Assembly (NCBI GenBank): GCA_023404805.1
Contig: JAEYAL010000202.1
Coordinates: 1-36,249, forward strand
Origin: Actinomycetes bacterium
Lineage (GTDB): Bacteria; Actinomycetota; Thermoleophilia; Solirubrobacterales; Solirubrobacteraceae
Direction: 5' to 3'
Length of the DNA: 36,249 bases
Below the pieces are notes generated by a model. It saw only the letters and a program-made list of their open reading frames with translations, was not told the origin of the DNA and did not search any database. The position numbers and the translations under genes are program-made. Numbering within the stretch: the stretch's first letter is position 1; each line of letters opens with the position of its first letter. Below are positions 19,617 to 28,144 of the stretch, piece by piece.

Positions 19617-22106
19617 GTGATGGCACTGAACGAGTTCGACCCCAGCGGCCCGTCGGCCCCCATCACCGGGGACGACGATTTCGAGGCGGCCGTCGCCCAC
19701 CAGACGGCGCAGATCGTGCGCGACGCCGAGGCCGCGCTCACCGCGTCGGACCCCGTGGCGTACGCCGCGGCCCTCGCCGCGATCGACGGCATCGACCACG
19801 CGCATCGCCGTCACCAGGCCCGCCTGCGGACCCTCGAACTCGGTTTCAACACGCGCGAACGCGTGCCCGCGCACCTGTTGGCGCGCCTGCTCTTCGCAGG
19901 ACTGCAGGCCGTCACGCAGTGGCTTGAGGACGAGCCGCGGGAGCCGAGCCTGCTGGGCTACGCCGGAGTGCTCGGCGTCGAGCTGGGGATCTACCGGGAG
20001 GCGGAGGAGCTCCTCGAGGCCGCCGTGCGGCTCAATCCGGATCTGCCGTCGATCGAGAAGACCATCCAGACCGTCCGCCAGCGCCGGCGCGCGAAGGCGA
20101 CCGTTCCGGGGATCCCGGCCGACGTGAAGCGGCAGCTGTCGAGCCTCAGGCCGCGCCTTCCGAAGGTCGCGGCGGCTGCGCAGCCCGCCGAGGGCCTCAC
20201 GCTGAGCCTCTGCATGATCGTCCGCGACGAGGAGGAGATGCTGCCGCGCTGCCTCGAAGCGATCAAGGACGGCGTCGACGAGATGGTGATCGTCGACACC
20301 GGCTCACGTGACAAGACCGTCGAGATCGCGGAGTCCTACGGCGCCCGCGTGCTGCACCACACCTGGACCGGCGACTTCGGCGAGGCCCGCAACGTCGGCC
20401 TCGACGCGGCCACCGGCGACTGGCTGATCATCGTCGACGCCGACGAGGTGTTCGTCGGCGACGACGCCCGGCGCCTGCACGACCTCAAGGGCCGCACGTG
20501 GCGCGAGGCGTTCTTCGTCGAGGAGATCAACTACACCGGCGACCTCGACGACGGCACCGCTGCCAAGCACAACGCGCTGCGCATGGTGCGGAACCGCCCC
20601 GAGCACCGCTACATCGGCACCGTCCACGAGCAGCTCGCCCACCACCTGCCCGGCTATCTGCCCGAGCGCCTGGAGCGCACCGACATCCGCATGGAGCACT
20701 TCGGGTACCTCGGCGCCGTGCGCGAGGAGAAGGGGAAGACGGACCGCAACATGCAGCTCCTGCTGGACCAGCTCCAGGAAGAGCCCGACTCGGGATTCGT
20801 GCACTTCAACGTCGCGTCCGAGTACTCCGGCGTCAAGGGCGAGGAGGAGAAGGCGATGTACCACTTCCAGCGGTCCTGGGAGCTCACCATCGACGATGAG
20901 AACTTCCGCCTGCTGGGTTTCGTGCCGTCGATGGTCACCCGCTACGTCCGGTCGCTGCGCCTCCACGAACGCTGGGACGAGATGGACGCCGCGTGCGAAG
21001 TCATCCACAGCCGCTTCACGGGGTTCACCGACGTGTACTTCGAACAGGCGCTGGCGAAGTTCGACTCCGGCCACCGCGACGAGGGCATCAAGCTGCTGGA
21101 GAAGTGCCTTGAGCTCGGCGACGCGCCCGCCCATTACTCGGCGACCGTCGGCTGCGGCACGTACCTCGCGCACATGCGCATGGCGCAGGTCGAGCTCGAG
21201 GACGGCGATGTCGCGGCGGCGCTCGCCCGCATGAAGCGCACCCGCCAGGAGTACCCGAACTTCCTCGGCCTCATCGAGACGTACGTGACCGTGCTGCTGA
21301 TCGATGGGACCGCGCCTGACGACGTGGTGGCCGAGATGACCGACGGCTTCGACCTGTCGCCCTCGGGCTGGTTCCTGCTCGCGATCAACCTGCAGGAGCG
21401 CGGCCACCTCGAGCAGGCCGAGGCGGCGTTCCGCGGCGCCCTCGAGCGCCGGCCGACGCTCGACGCCGCACGCGTGGCGCTCGCCGACGCCCTGCTCGTG
21501 CAGGGCCGCGTCGAAGAAGCCGCGCAGGAAGCCGAGAAGGTGCCGGCCGACGTGCTCGTGGGCGGGGCCGGCGTCCGTACCGCGCTGTTCGCGCGCCTCT
21601 GCCAGGAGGAAGGCGACCGGCTCGCCGAACAGCGAGACGTCCTCGTCGCCCAGCTGCCGAGCACGAACCTTTCGGACGACGTCAAGGCCGTGCTGACGGC
21701 GTGGGCTGACCACCGAGCAGGGCGCGCGGACGCCGAACGCCGGGAGCTTGGTGCGAGCGCGGTCAACGCGATCACCCCGCTGCTCGACGCCACCTTGCGC
21801 CTCGGCGCCGGAGAGGCGTTCGCCGACCTCGTCGCCGTCCTCGAAGAAACCGGCGTCGATCGCCGGGCCCAGCATGAGGTGCTCGCGCTGACGCTGCTGC
21901 GCCGCGGCCTGCACGAGATGGCGGCCGACGAATGGGTCGCCGCCGTCGAGGAGTCGGGCCCCGACGCTTCGGCGTTCGCTGGCCTCGCCGAGGTCGCGCG
22001 CGTCCAAGGCATGCTCGAGGACGCCCGCACGCTCGCCACGGAAGCGCTCGCGCTCGAGCCTGAGCACGACTTCGCGGCCCGCGTGCTCGAAGCGGTCGAG
22101 GGGTAG
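19617..22106 (+). CDS. TPR - GT2 glycosyltransferase - TPR protein, candidate flagellin glycosyltransferase
   Basis: 829 residues. Residues 1-170 are helical repeats (GYAGVLGVELGIYREAEELLEAAVRLNPDLP is TPR-like). Residues about 195-420 are a GT-A domain starting LSLCMIVRDEEEMLPRCLEAI, with VDTGSRDKTVEIAESYGA, a WTGDFGEARNVGLDAATGDW segment and the metal/nucleotide motif DADE (274-277). The remainder (about 420-829) is further TPR-type repeats. The domain architecture resembles GT2-TPR glycosyltransferases, including SunS and flagellin glycosyltransferases. Its placement among flagellar genes and its sigma-28-like promoter suggest it glycosylates flagellin or another exported flagellar protein (inference). 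No sugar-nucleotide biosynthesis genes are nearby. Start is GTG 19617, or the adjacent ATG 19620. Confidence 0.85.
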   Translation: MMALNEFDPSGPSAPITGDDDFEAAVAHQTAQIVRDAEAALTASDPVAYAAALAAIDGIDHAHRRHQARLRTLELGFNTRERVPAHLLARLLFAGLQAVTQWLEDEPREPSLLGYAGVLGVELGIYREAEELLEAAVRLNPDLPSIEKTIQTVRQRRRAKATVPGIPADVKRQLSSLRPRLPKVAAAAQPAEGLTLSLCMIVRDEEEMLPRCLEAIKDGVDEMVIVDTGSRDKTVEIAESYGARVLHHTWTGDFGEARNVGLDAATGDWLIIVDADEVFVGDDARRLHDLKGRTWREAFFVEEINYTGDLDDGTAAKHNALRMVRNRPEHRYIGTVHEQLAHHLPGYLPERLERTDIRMEHFGYLGAVREEKGKTDRNMQLLLDQLQEEPDSGFVHFNVASEYSGVKGEEEKAMYHFQRSWELTIDDENFRLLGFVPSMVTRYVRSLRLHERWDEMDAACEVIHSRFTGFTDVYFEQALAKFDSGHRDEGIKLLEKCLELGDAPAHYSATVGCGTYLAHMRMAQVELEDGDVAAALARMKRTRQEYPNFLGLIETYVTVLLIDGTAPDDVVAEMTDGFDLSPSGWFLLAINLQERGHLEQAEAAFRGALERRPTLDAARVALADALLVQGRVEEAAQEAEKVPADVLVGGAGVRTALFARLCQEEGDRLAEQRDVLVAQLPSTNLSDDVKAVLTAWADHRAGRADAERRELGASAVNAITPLLDATLRLGAGEAFADLVAVLEETGVDRRAQHEVLALTLLRRGLHEMAADEWVAAVEESGPDASAFAGLAEVARVQGMLEDARTLATEALALEPEHDFAARVLEAVEG

Positions 22107-22109
22107 ACA

Positions 22110-22129
22110 CCGCCGCTCAGGCGGCGTTT
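22110..22129 (+). terminator. Hairpin with short T run after the glycosyltransferase gene
   Basis: CCGCC, loop GCTCA, GGCGG, followed by CGTTTG, 4 nt after the stop. It is a plausible intrinsic terminator. Confidence 0.55.
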
Positions 22130-22219
22130 GAGCGCGGTCTGGCGCTCCGTCCTGCGGCGCCTGAGCGCCCCGGTCGCCGCGCCCGATCGGATGTGAGAAC
22201 AGTCACGACATCTCAGTCT

Positions 22220-22248
22220 TGACAACTCAGATCGTCCATGGCAAAACA
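22220..22248 (+). promoter_or_regulatory. Possible promoter of hsp20
   Basis: TTGACA (22220-22225), 17 nt, CAAAAC (22243-22248). A CTCAG direct repeat flanks the TTGACAA. CTTGA next to ACTCAG resembles HspR/HAIR half-sites, but the spacing is wrong for that operator. The -10 is poor. Confidence 0.35.
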
Positions 22249-22298
22249 TGGGCACCGGTCCGGCACGGGAGCCGGACCACCGAAGAAGGAGGACCGAG

Positions 22299-22754
22299 GT
22301 GTTCCACACCGATCCCTTTGCGCTCCTGACGGATCTCGAGCGCCAGTTCGATCGCGCCCAGCAGAGCGCGGCTTCCCGCAACGGCTGGCTCCCCGCCGCC
22401 GACGTCATCGCCAGCGAACATGAGATCCGGGTGGTCATGGACGCCCCCGGAGTGCGGCGCGACGACCTCTCGATCGAGGTCCGCGATGGCACCCTCACCG
22501 TCTCCGGCGAGCGGCGTCCGCTTGACGTGACGGGCAGCTCAGCCCAGCGCATCGAACGCGGCTGGGGACGCTGGTCGCGCAGCATGAGGCTCCGCGATGG
22601 CCTCGACGCCGACGCCATCACCGCAAACCTCATCGACGGCGTGCTGACGGTGACGATCCCGGTGGCCGAGCAGGCCAAGCCCAAGCGGATCGAGATCGGA
22701 ACCGGCGACGCCAGCGCTGGCGACGCCGCCGAGCTCACCACCTCGACGACATAG
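22299..22754 (+). CDS. Small heat shock protein, Hsp20/alpha-crystallin family
   Basis: A 151-residue protein. The alpha-crystallin domain (about 28-125) has WLPAADVIASEHEIRVVMDAPGV, the DDLSIEVRDGTLTVSGER strand pair, and the ANLIDGVLTVTIPV end; the tail is Ser/Thr-rich. It acts as an ATP-independent holdase. The start is GTG at 22299, with Shine-Dalgarno AAGGAGGA (22287-22294) at good distance; the open frame upstream is not used. It sits alone between the glycosyltransferase and the flaG-fliD operon. Whether it serves general stress or flagellar proteins cannot be told from sequence. Confidence 0.92.
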   Translation: MFHTDPFALLTDLERQFDRAQQSAASRNGWLPAADVIASEHEIRVVMDAPGVRRDDLSIEVRDGTLTVSGERRPLDVTGSSAQRIERGWGRWSRSMRLRDGLDADAITANLIDGVLTVTIPVAEQAKPKRIEIGTGDASAGDAAELTTSTT

Positions 22755-22981
22755 GGCGCCGCGCCGCGCGCGGCCACCGCAGCCCTGGCGACGATGGGGT
22801 GCGCCGGGCGAGGTGGCCGTGTGCAGCGGCGCGCCAGGACACTGGTCCAAACGTCCAGCCGAGGCTTCAGCTCCCGCCGCTCACGGGCGATCTGATGGAG
22901 GCGGACCCTTCCCAGGATCCGCACCGACGGCGTGAGGCCAATGGAAGGCCTCGCCACAGACTTCCAGGAGGAACACGGATC

Positions 22982-23392
22982 ATGGAGAGCACTCGGCCAA
23001 TGGCCAGCATCATCGGCTTCGACGCCGCGACGCTCGGTTCGGCCGGCGCCGTGAACCGTGGCCGCCGCGCCACCGACCCCGGCAACCAGAGCTTCGCCGA
23101 GGTCTACGACCTCGCTGCCTACGCGAACTCCGGCGACCGCAAGGCCGCTCGTGTCGAGACCCCGCGCGTGCTGGCGCCCGTCGAAGCGCATCCTGCTCCG
23201 ACCGTCCTGAACCCGGCCGACCGCGCTGCGGCGGACCGGCTGTACCTGCACCTCACCACCGGCGGCAGCTGGCTCCGGGTGACCGACGACCACTCCGGCA
23301 CCGTGGTCATGCGCCTGCATGACGACAGCGGCACGCCGGTGCGCGAGCTGTCGATCACGGAGCTGGGCGGCTTCGGACCAGAGGTCGCCTGA
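22982..23392 (+). CDS. FlaG-like protein upstream of fliD
   Basis: A 136-residue protein. The N-terminal half is variable and polar. The C-terminal LYLHLTTGGSWLRVTDDHSGTVVMRLHDDSGTPVRELSITELGGFG has the FlaG layout (a strand, a D/E-x-G turn, a strand, then VIR-x-IP-like VRELSI). Similarity is weak, but location and the ATGA overlap with fliD support it. The start is the ATG at 22982 with Shine-Dalgarno AGGAGGAA; the upstream open frame has no such signal. FlaG proteins influence filament length. Confidence 0.65.
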   Translation: MESTRPMASIIGFDAATLGSAGAVNRGRRATDPGNQSFAEVYDLAAYANSGDRKAARVETPRVLAPVEAHPAPTVLNPADRAAADRLYLHLTTGGSWLRVTDDHSGTVVMRLHDDSGTPVRELSITELGGFGPEVA

Positions 23393-24732
23393 TGGCTGGC
23401 ATCTCGCTCAGCGGTCTCGCGTCCGGCATGGACACGGACTCGCTGGTCTCGCAGATCCTCGCTGCCGAAGGCACGGGCCGCACCCGGCTCTCCAACCAGC
23501 AGACCAAGGCCGAGGCGCGCGTCGCCGCGCTCCAGGGCTTCCAGACCAAGCTCACGGCGCTCAACAGCGCAGCCGTGCAGCTGCGCTCGGTCACGACGTG
23601 GGCGAACACGCAGAAGGCCACGTCGGCTGACGAGACCGCCCTCAAAGCTTCGATCTCCGCCGGCGCGGCGTCGGGCACCTACTCGGTGCAGACGCTCTCG
23701 CTCGCTGGCAGCGCGCAGCGCACGTTCACCTACACGCCGCCGAACAACAACCGCGCGGTCACGTTCGGCAACGTCAACATCACGGTCGCCAAGGACGCGA
23801 CCCTCGACGACGTCGTCAAGCAGGTCAATGACGCGGGCGGCAACGTCACGGCGGTCAACGTCCAGGGCAAGCTCGTCGTCTCGGCGAAGACGACCGGCGC
23901 AGCCAGCACCTTCGCCTACTCAGGCACCCCGCTGTCCCAGGACTCGGCGCGGGCCGGCACGGACTTCACCTACAAGGTCGATGGCGGCGCGACGAAGAGC
24001 TCGTCGACGAACCTCGCCGCCGACGGCATCCCAGGCGTCGATCTGACCGGCCTGAAGATCGGCACCACGAACGTCACCGTCACCGCGCCCGCCCCGGACA
24101 GCGACGTGATCGTGTCGAAGGTCAAGGCCTTCGTCGACGCCTACAACGCCGTGCTCGAGACCGCGAACGCGGCCATCAAGGAGAAGCCGGTCAAGGACGC
24201 GACCCTCTCGATCGACATGAAGAAGGGCACGCTCTTCGGCGATCAGGGGCTGACGCGCACGATCAGCTCGCTGCGGAACAGCATGACGACCGCCGTGACC
24301 GGGATGGCCGGCACGATCAACGAGCTGTCCGACCTCGGCATCACCACTGGCCTCTCGACCGGTGCGGCGTCGACGCCCGACCAGATCGCCGGCAAGCTCG
24401 TCATCGACGAGGCCAAGCTCAAGGAAGCGCTCACGTCGAACCCGGACTCCGTGAAGGAGTTCCTCGGCGGCAAGTCCGGCACCAACGGCTTCGCGCAGCG
24501 CCTCGAGGGGCTCGTGCAGCCGATGACGCAGGCTGGCCAGGGCTACGCCGACCGGATCGACCGCGGCAACTCCGAAGTCAGCCGCCTCAAGTCGTCGCTC
24601 ACGCGGTTCGACGAGCGCCTCGAGCGCCGCGAGACGCAGCTGCGGGCGCAGTTCGCGGCTATGGAGGCCGCGCTCTCCAAGAACCAGGCGCGCGCCGCGG
24701 ACTTCTCCGCGCAGCTCGCCCGGCTCGGCTAG
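23392..24732 (+). CDS. fliD: Flagellar filament cap protein FliD
   Basis: A 446-residue protein. The N-terminal signature is ISLSGLASGMDTDSLVSQILAAE, followed by a coiled-coil-prone region; the mid-domain includes GTYSVQTLSLAGSAQR, and the C-terminus has GYADRIDRGNSEVSRLKSSLTRFDERLERRETQLRAQFAAMEAALSKNQ. Length is within family range. Its ATG overlaps the flaG-like stop. It caps the growing filament and is a FliT/FliS-class client. Confidence 0.95.
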   Translation: MAGISLSGLASGMDTDSLVSQILAAEGTGRTRLSNQQTKAEARVAALQGFQTKLTALNSAAVQLRSVTTWANTQKATSADETALKASISAGAASGTYSVQTLSLAGSAQRTFTYTPPNNNRAVTFGNVNITVAKDATLDDVVKQVNDAGGNVTAVNVQGKLVVSAKTTGAASTFAYSGTPLSQDSARAGTDFTYKVDGGATKSSSTNLAADGIPGVDLTGLKIGTTNVTVTAPAPDSDVIVSKVKAFVDAYNAVLETANAAIKEKPVKDATLSIDMKKGTLFGDQGLTRTISSLRNSMTTAVTGMAGTINELSDLGITTGLSTGAASTPDQIAGKLVIDEAKLKEALTSNPDSVKEFLGGKSGTNGFAQRLEGLVQPMTQAGQGYADRIDRGNSEVSRLKSSLTRFDERLERRETQLRAQFAAMEAALSKNQARAADFSAQLARLG

Positions 24733-24829
24733 TCGGCCCCGGCCCAGCGGGTGGTTCTGCCTCCCGATCCGGACATTGGTGTGATCAGCGCTCAAGTCGG
24801 CGCTGCGATTGGCGATGTCTTGGGTAGCG

Positions 24830-25210
24830 ATGTACCGGACTTCTTCTACTCCTGACGCCTACCGCGAGTCGGCCGTGCTCACCGCCTCGCCCGCCCAGCT
24901 CGTTGTGATGCTGTACGACGGCGCCGGCAAGTTCTTGCGGCAGGCCGTGGCGATGTACGAGCACGGCGAGAAGCAACGCGCCGCTACCGCGATCGGCCGC
25001 GCGCAAGCCATCGTCGAGGAGCTCTTCGCGACGCTCGACATCGAGCGCGGTGGCGATATCGCCAGCCGCCTCCAGGGCATCTACGTCTTCTGCCTCTCCG
25101 AGATGGCCGACGCCCGCATCGAAGCGGCGCCGGACCGCCTCCACGAGATCATCCGCCTGCTGGGCGAGCTCGGCGACAGCTGGAAGACGATCGCGGCCCA
25201 GGGCAACTAG
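24830..25210 (+). CDS. fliS: Flagellin export chaperone FliS
   Basis: A 126-residue protein beginning MYRTSSTPDAYRESAVLTASPAQLVVMLYDGAGKFLRQA, the FliS core, followed by helices RAQAIVEELFATLDIERGGDIA and LQGIYVFCLSEMADARI. The ATG at 24830 is chosen because family homology begins at MYR; an upstream in-frame ATG at 24809 adds seven residues. It binds the flagellin C-terminus before export. Confidence 0.94.
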   Translation: MYRTSSTPDAYRESAVLTASPAQLVVMLYDGAGKFLRQAVAMYEHGEKQRAATAIGRAQAIVEELFATLDIERGGDIASRLQGIYVFCLSEMADARIEAAPDRLHEIIRLLGELGDSWKTIAAQGN

Positions 25211-25229
25211 CCCGCCGCTCTTCTCCGCG

Positions 25230-25568
25230 ATGCCTGCAGCCGACCACCTCGCGCCGTACCGGCGCCTCGTCGAGATCGCCGAGACGGAGATCGCGCTCCT
25301 CCAGGCCGGCCACTACGACGAAGCCATGCGCCTCACCGCTGACTGGGCTGAGGCCCGCGGCCTGCTTCCGTCGAAGCCGCCGCGCGACGCTGAGCCGCTG
25401 CTGCGGCGCGCCCTGGCCCTCACGGCGCAGACCGATCAGAGCTTGAAAGCCGGCATGGCTGAGATCCAGCGCGAGCTCGGCTCCGTCGGCCAGACGCGCA
25501 CGGTCGGGCGGGCCTACTCGCCTGCTGCTGCCGCGCCTGCGGTCAGCCGCATCGACACCGCGGCCTGA
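25230..25568 (+). CDS. FliT-like small chaperone
   Basis: A 112-residue helical protein (YRRLVEIAETEIALLQAGHYDEAMRLTADWAEARGLLP, then LLRRALALTAQTDQSLKAGMAEIQRELG). It has no strong sequence match, but the size, two long helices and position 19 nt after fliS fit FliT/FlgN-type chaperones. The C-terminus is Ala/Pro-rich. The start is the ATG at 25230. Confidence 0.65.
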   Translation: MPAADHLAPYRRLVEIAETEIALLQAGHYDEAMRLTADWAEARGLLPSKPPRDAEPLLRRALALTAQTDQSLKAGMAEIQRELGSVGQTRTVGRAYSPAAAAPAVSRIDTAA

Positions 25569-25580
25569 GCCGCCGGAGCG

Positions 25581-25595
25581 CTCCCGACCGGGGAG
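25581..25595. terminator. Small hairpin between convergent operons
   Basis: CTCCC, five bases, GGGAG, between the fliT-like gene and the convergent azlD. There is no T tract. It possibly acts in both directions. Confidence 0.35.
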
Positions 25596-25647
25596 TCTGG
25601 ACCGGCGCTAGACCCTCCACAACTCCTTGATGGTTGGCGGAGCAGAC

Positions 25648-25950
25648 TTAGAACGCCGCTCGGCATGCGGCCGCGACGGCGCCCGCGACCAGCACGGTCA
25701 CCAGGAACGGCGCCTGACGCCAAACGCAGACGCCCGCGGCGGCCAGCGCTGGCAGGCGGGCGTCGAGCACGAGCTCGCGGCCGTCGCTCACGGTCTGCAC
25801 GACGATGAGCGCCGCAAGCAGCGGGACCGCGACGAGCGCGAGGATCCGCGCAGCGTCCGGCGACGGCTCGCGCGAGCCGAGCGCCAGCGGGCCGATCGCC
25901 TTGAGGGCGTAGCTGCCGACCGCGAGGACGAAGAGCGCTGCCCAGCTCAT
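25648..25950 (-). CDS. azlD: AzlD-type small subunit of a branched-chain amino acid exporter
   Basis: A 100-residue integral membrane protein with about four segments (WAALFVLAVGSYALKAIGPLAL, ILALVAVPLLAALIVVQTV, LPALAAAGVCVWRQAPFLVTVLVAGAVAAACRA). Sequence and size match AzlD/LIV-E small subunits. Its ATG overlaps the azlC stop by 4 nt. Confidence 0.9.
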   Translation of the reverse strand: MSWAALFVLAVGSYALKAIGPLALGSREPSPDAARILALVAVPLLAALIVVQTVSDGRELVLDARLPALAAAGVCVWRQAPFLVTVLVAGAVAAACRAAF

Positions 25951-26705
25951 GGCAGCTCATCGGGGCCGTGGGGCGGGAGCGTCGGCGGCGGGTGCTCGCC
26001 GGGTACCGCGGTGCCACTCGCCCGGCCGTCTGCCGACGGCGGGTCTGTCGAACCTGCAGGAGGGCGGACGACCAGCAGCAGCGCCAGGCTGGCGGCCAGC
26101 ACCGGGATCCCGGCCGGCGTGAGCGGGATCAGGACGACGGCGATCAGCGCGCCGGCCAGGGCGAGCTGCGTCGCACCCGGCTGGCGGAGCTGCGGCGCGA
26201 GCAGGGCGAGGAAAGCCGCCGGGAACATCGCGTCGAGCCCGTACTTCTTGGGGTCGAGCTCGCCGCCGAGCAGCGCGCCGCCAAGCGTTCCGAGGTTCCA
26301 GAGGATGAAGATCGCGATACCCGTGAAGAGGAACGCGCCGCGCACATGCGCCGGATCCGCTTGGGCGCGCGCCATCGCGACGGATTCGTCGATGACGAGG
26401 TGGCTGGCGAGCGCGCGGCGTCCGAGCGGCCGGGGGAGGAGCGAGGCGACCGACAGGCCGTACGCGGCGTTGCGCGCGCCGAGTAGCAGCGCGCTCGAGA
26501 CGGCCGTGGCAGCTGCGCCGCCGGAGGCGATCACGCCGACCACGGCGAACTGCGAACCCCCGGTGAAGACGAGCAGCGACATCGCGCACGCCTGCGCGAT
26601 GCTGAACCCCGCGCCGACGGCGAGGACGCCGAACGAGAAGCCGCCGATCCCGGTCGCCACCGCGATGCTCAGCGCCGGGACGCGGTACGGCCGTGCCGCG
26701 CTCAC
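25947..26705 (-). CDS. azlC: AzlC-type large subunit of a branched-chain amino acid exporter
   Basis: A 252-residue membrane protein with the AzlC signature GIGGFSFGVLAVGAGFSIAQACAMSLLVFTGGSQFAVVGV near the start, LLLGARNAAYGLSVA, and HLVIDESVAMA. About 7-8 membrane segments are followed by a ~40-residue Pro-rich cytoplasmic tail. It starts at GTG 26705, overlapping the benE stop (GTGA). With AzlD it would export branched-chain amino acids or analogues (family knowledge). Confidence 0.9.
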   Translation of the reverse strand: MSAARPYRVPALSIAVATGIGGFSFGVLAVGAGFSIAQACAMSLLVFTGGSQFAVVGVIASGGAAATAVSSALLLGARNAAYGLSVASLLPRPLGRRALASHLVIDESVAMARAQADPAHVRGAFLFTGIAIFILWNLGTLGGALLGGELDPKKYGLDAMFPAAFLALLAPQLRQPGATQLALAGALIAVVLIPLTPAGIPVLAASLALLLVVRPPAGSTDPPSADGRASGTAVPGEHPPPTLPPHGPDELP

Positions 26706-27889
26706 GCCCGCAACACCCAGCGCACGGCGAGGCCTGCGACCAGCGCCCAGAACGCTGCGCCGACACCGAGCACGGAGATGCCCGAGGCCGCCACGAGGAA
26801 GGTGATCGCTGCGGGCTCGCGCTCGGTCTCGTCCTCGAGCGCGCCGGCCAGCGAGGCCGCGAGCGCCCCGAAGAGCGCCAGTCCGGCGGCGGCCTGGATC
26901 ACCGCGCCGGGCGCGGCGGCGACGAGGGCAGCCAGGGCTGCCGAGCCGATGGCCAGCACGAGGTAGGTGCCCGAGGCCGACACTGGCGCCAGCCAGCGGC
27001 GCGAGCGGTCCTCGCCCGCGTCGGGCCCGGCCGCGAGCGCAGCCGTGATCGCGGCGAGGTTGATCGCGTGGCCGCCGAACGGGGCGCCCGCTGCGGTGCC
27101 GATGCCCGTGACCGTCATCGTCTCCCGCCACGGGACCGAGTAGCCGAAGCTCGTCATCACCGCGACGCCTGGCACGTTCTGCGAAGCCATGGTGACCACG
27201 TACATCGGGACCGCGATCGAGACGAGCGCCTGCCACGTCCAGTGGGGCGTCGTCCACGTCAGCGAGGGCACGAGGTCGGCGGCGTCGACCTGCGAGCCCG
27301 CGTCGACCACCACGACCACGAGCGCGGCGGCCAGCGCGGCGGGCACGGCCCAGCGGCGCGACAGCTTCAGCGCCACCAGCCACACGACCAGCACCGGCGC
27401 GACGAGCTCTGGCGCGTCAGCGAGGGCGGTGAACGGCGCGAGGCAGAGGGGCAGCAGCACCCCCGCGAGCATCGCCCGGGCGATCGGCGCCGGGATCGCG
27501 GCGATGAGGTCGCCCAGCTGCGGCCACAGCCCGGTGAGCAGGATCAGCGCGGCCACGACGAGGAACGCCCCCACGGCCGCCGGCCAGCCGCCCTCGACGA
27601 GGCCGGTGCTCACGAGCAGCGCGGCACCCGGCGTCGACCAGGCGAGCGTGATCGGCGTGCGGTGTCGGACGCTCAGCCACAGCATCCCGAGCGCCTGCGT
27701 GACGCAGACGATCAGCAAGCCGGAGGCGGCTTGCTCCGGCGACGCGCCGACGGCCCGCAGCCCCGCGAGCACCACGACGAAGGAGCTGCTGACGCCGACG
27801 ATCGCGGTGACGACGCCAGCGATGAGCGGCGTGCTCGCCGGCTGTGGCGGAGCTGGCTCGGTGCCGGTCGTCGTCGCCACGGGCGTCAC
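26702..27889 (-). CDS. benE: BenE family benzoate/H+ symporter-like transporter
   Basis: A 395-residue membrane protein, about 12 segments, with BenE features: LIAGVVTAIVGVSSSFVVVLAGLRAVGASPEQAASG, STPGAALL, a long membrane domain with ASQNVPGVAVMTSFGY and APFGGHAINLAAITAAL. Start GTG at 27889 (or 27880) is chosen because BenE homology begins there; no clear Shine-Dalgarno is present. First gene of an operon with azlC and azlD. The substrate need not be benzoate. A long hairpin lies 33 bp upstream. No aromatic-catabolism genes are nearby. Confidence 0.88.
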   Translation of the reverse strand: MTPVATTTGTEPAPPQPASTPLIAGVVTAIVGVSSSFVVVLAGLRAVGASPEQAASGLLIVCVTQALGMLWLSVRHRTPITLAWSTPGAALLVSTGLVEGGWPAAVGAFLVVAALILLTGLWPQLGDLIAAIPAPIARAMLAGVLLPLCLAPFTALADAPELVAPVLVVWLVALKLSRRWAVPAALAAALVVVVVDAGSQVDAADLVPSLTWTTPHWTWQALVSIAVPMYVVTMASQNVPGVAVMTSFGYSVPWRETMTVTGIGTAAGAPFGGHAINLAAITAALAAGPDAGEDRSRRWLAPVSASGTYLVLAIGSAALAALVAAAPGAVIQAAAGLALFGALAASLAGALEDETEREPAAITFLVAASGISVLGVGAAFWALVAGLAVRWVLRA

Positions 27890-27921
27890 GCTACTGCGCC
27901 GGCCTGCGGGGCCCGGGTGGT

Positions 27922-27967
27922 CGACCGTCCTTGCTGTAGGCGTATAGCCCGACAGGAAGGACGGTCG
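27922..27967 (-). promoter_or_regulatory. Long hairpin upstream of benE
   Basis: CGACCGTCCTT (27922-27932) and AAGGACGGTCG (27957-27967) are perfectly complementary over 11 bp. Inside, CTGT/ACAG and GGC/GCC extend the stem to a small loop, separated by single-base bulges. On the minus strand this lies in the probable benE 5' leader, 33 nt before the start. It could be an RNA control element or a protein-binding site; it matches no riboswitch class I know. Confidence 0.5.
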
Positions 27968-28144
27968 GCGCGGGGTGGCGCGGCGCGCGCCCGAGGAGAC
28001 CCTGGCGAGCAAGGACCGGCACGGGCGCCGCCGGTGGCGGCGCGACGTGAGCTGGAATCGCCGGCTGACCGGACGGCCTAGGCCGCCTGGCCGGTTCAGG
28101 GGTAGGCGACCTGACGTCCGGTGGCGCGCCGACGCTCCCGCGTC

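Noticed and set aside
22196..22235. HspR/HAIR operator before hsp20
   Set aside because: CTTGA and ACTCAG half-sites are present but separated by 2 nt instead of 7, so the palindrome cannot form as in known operators.
20304..23320. Long minus-strand ORFs opposite the glycosyltransferase, hsp20 and flaG-like genes
   Set aside because: They are antisense to well-supported genes and low in complexity.
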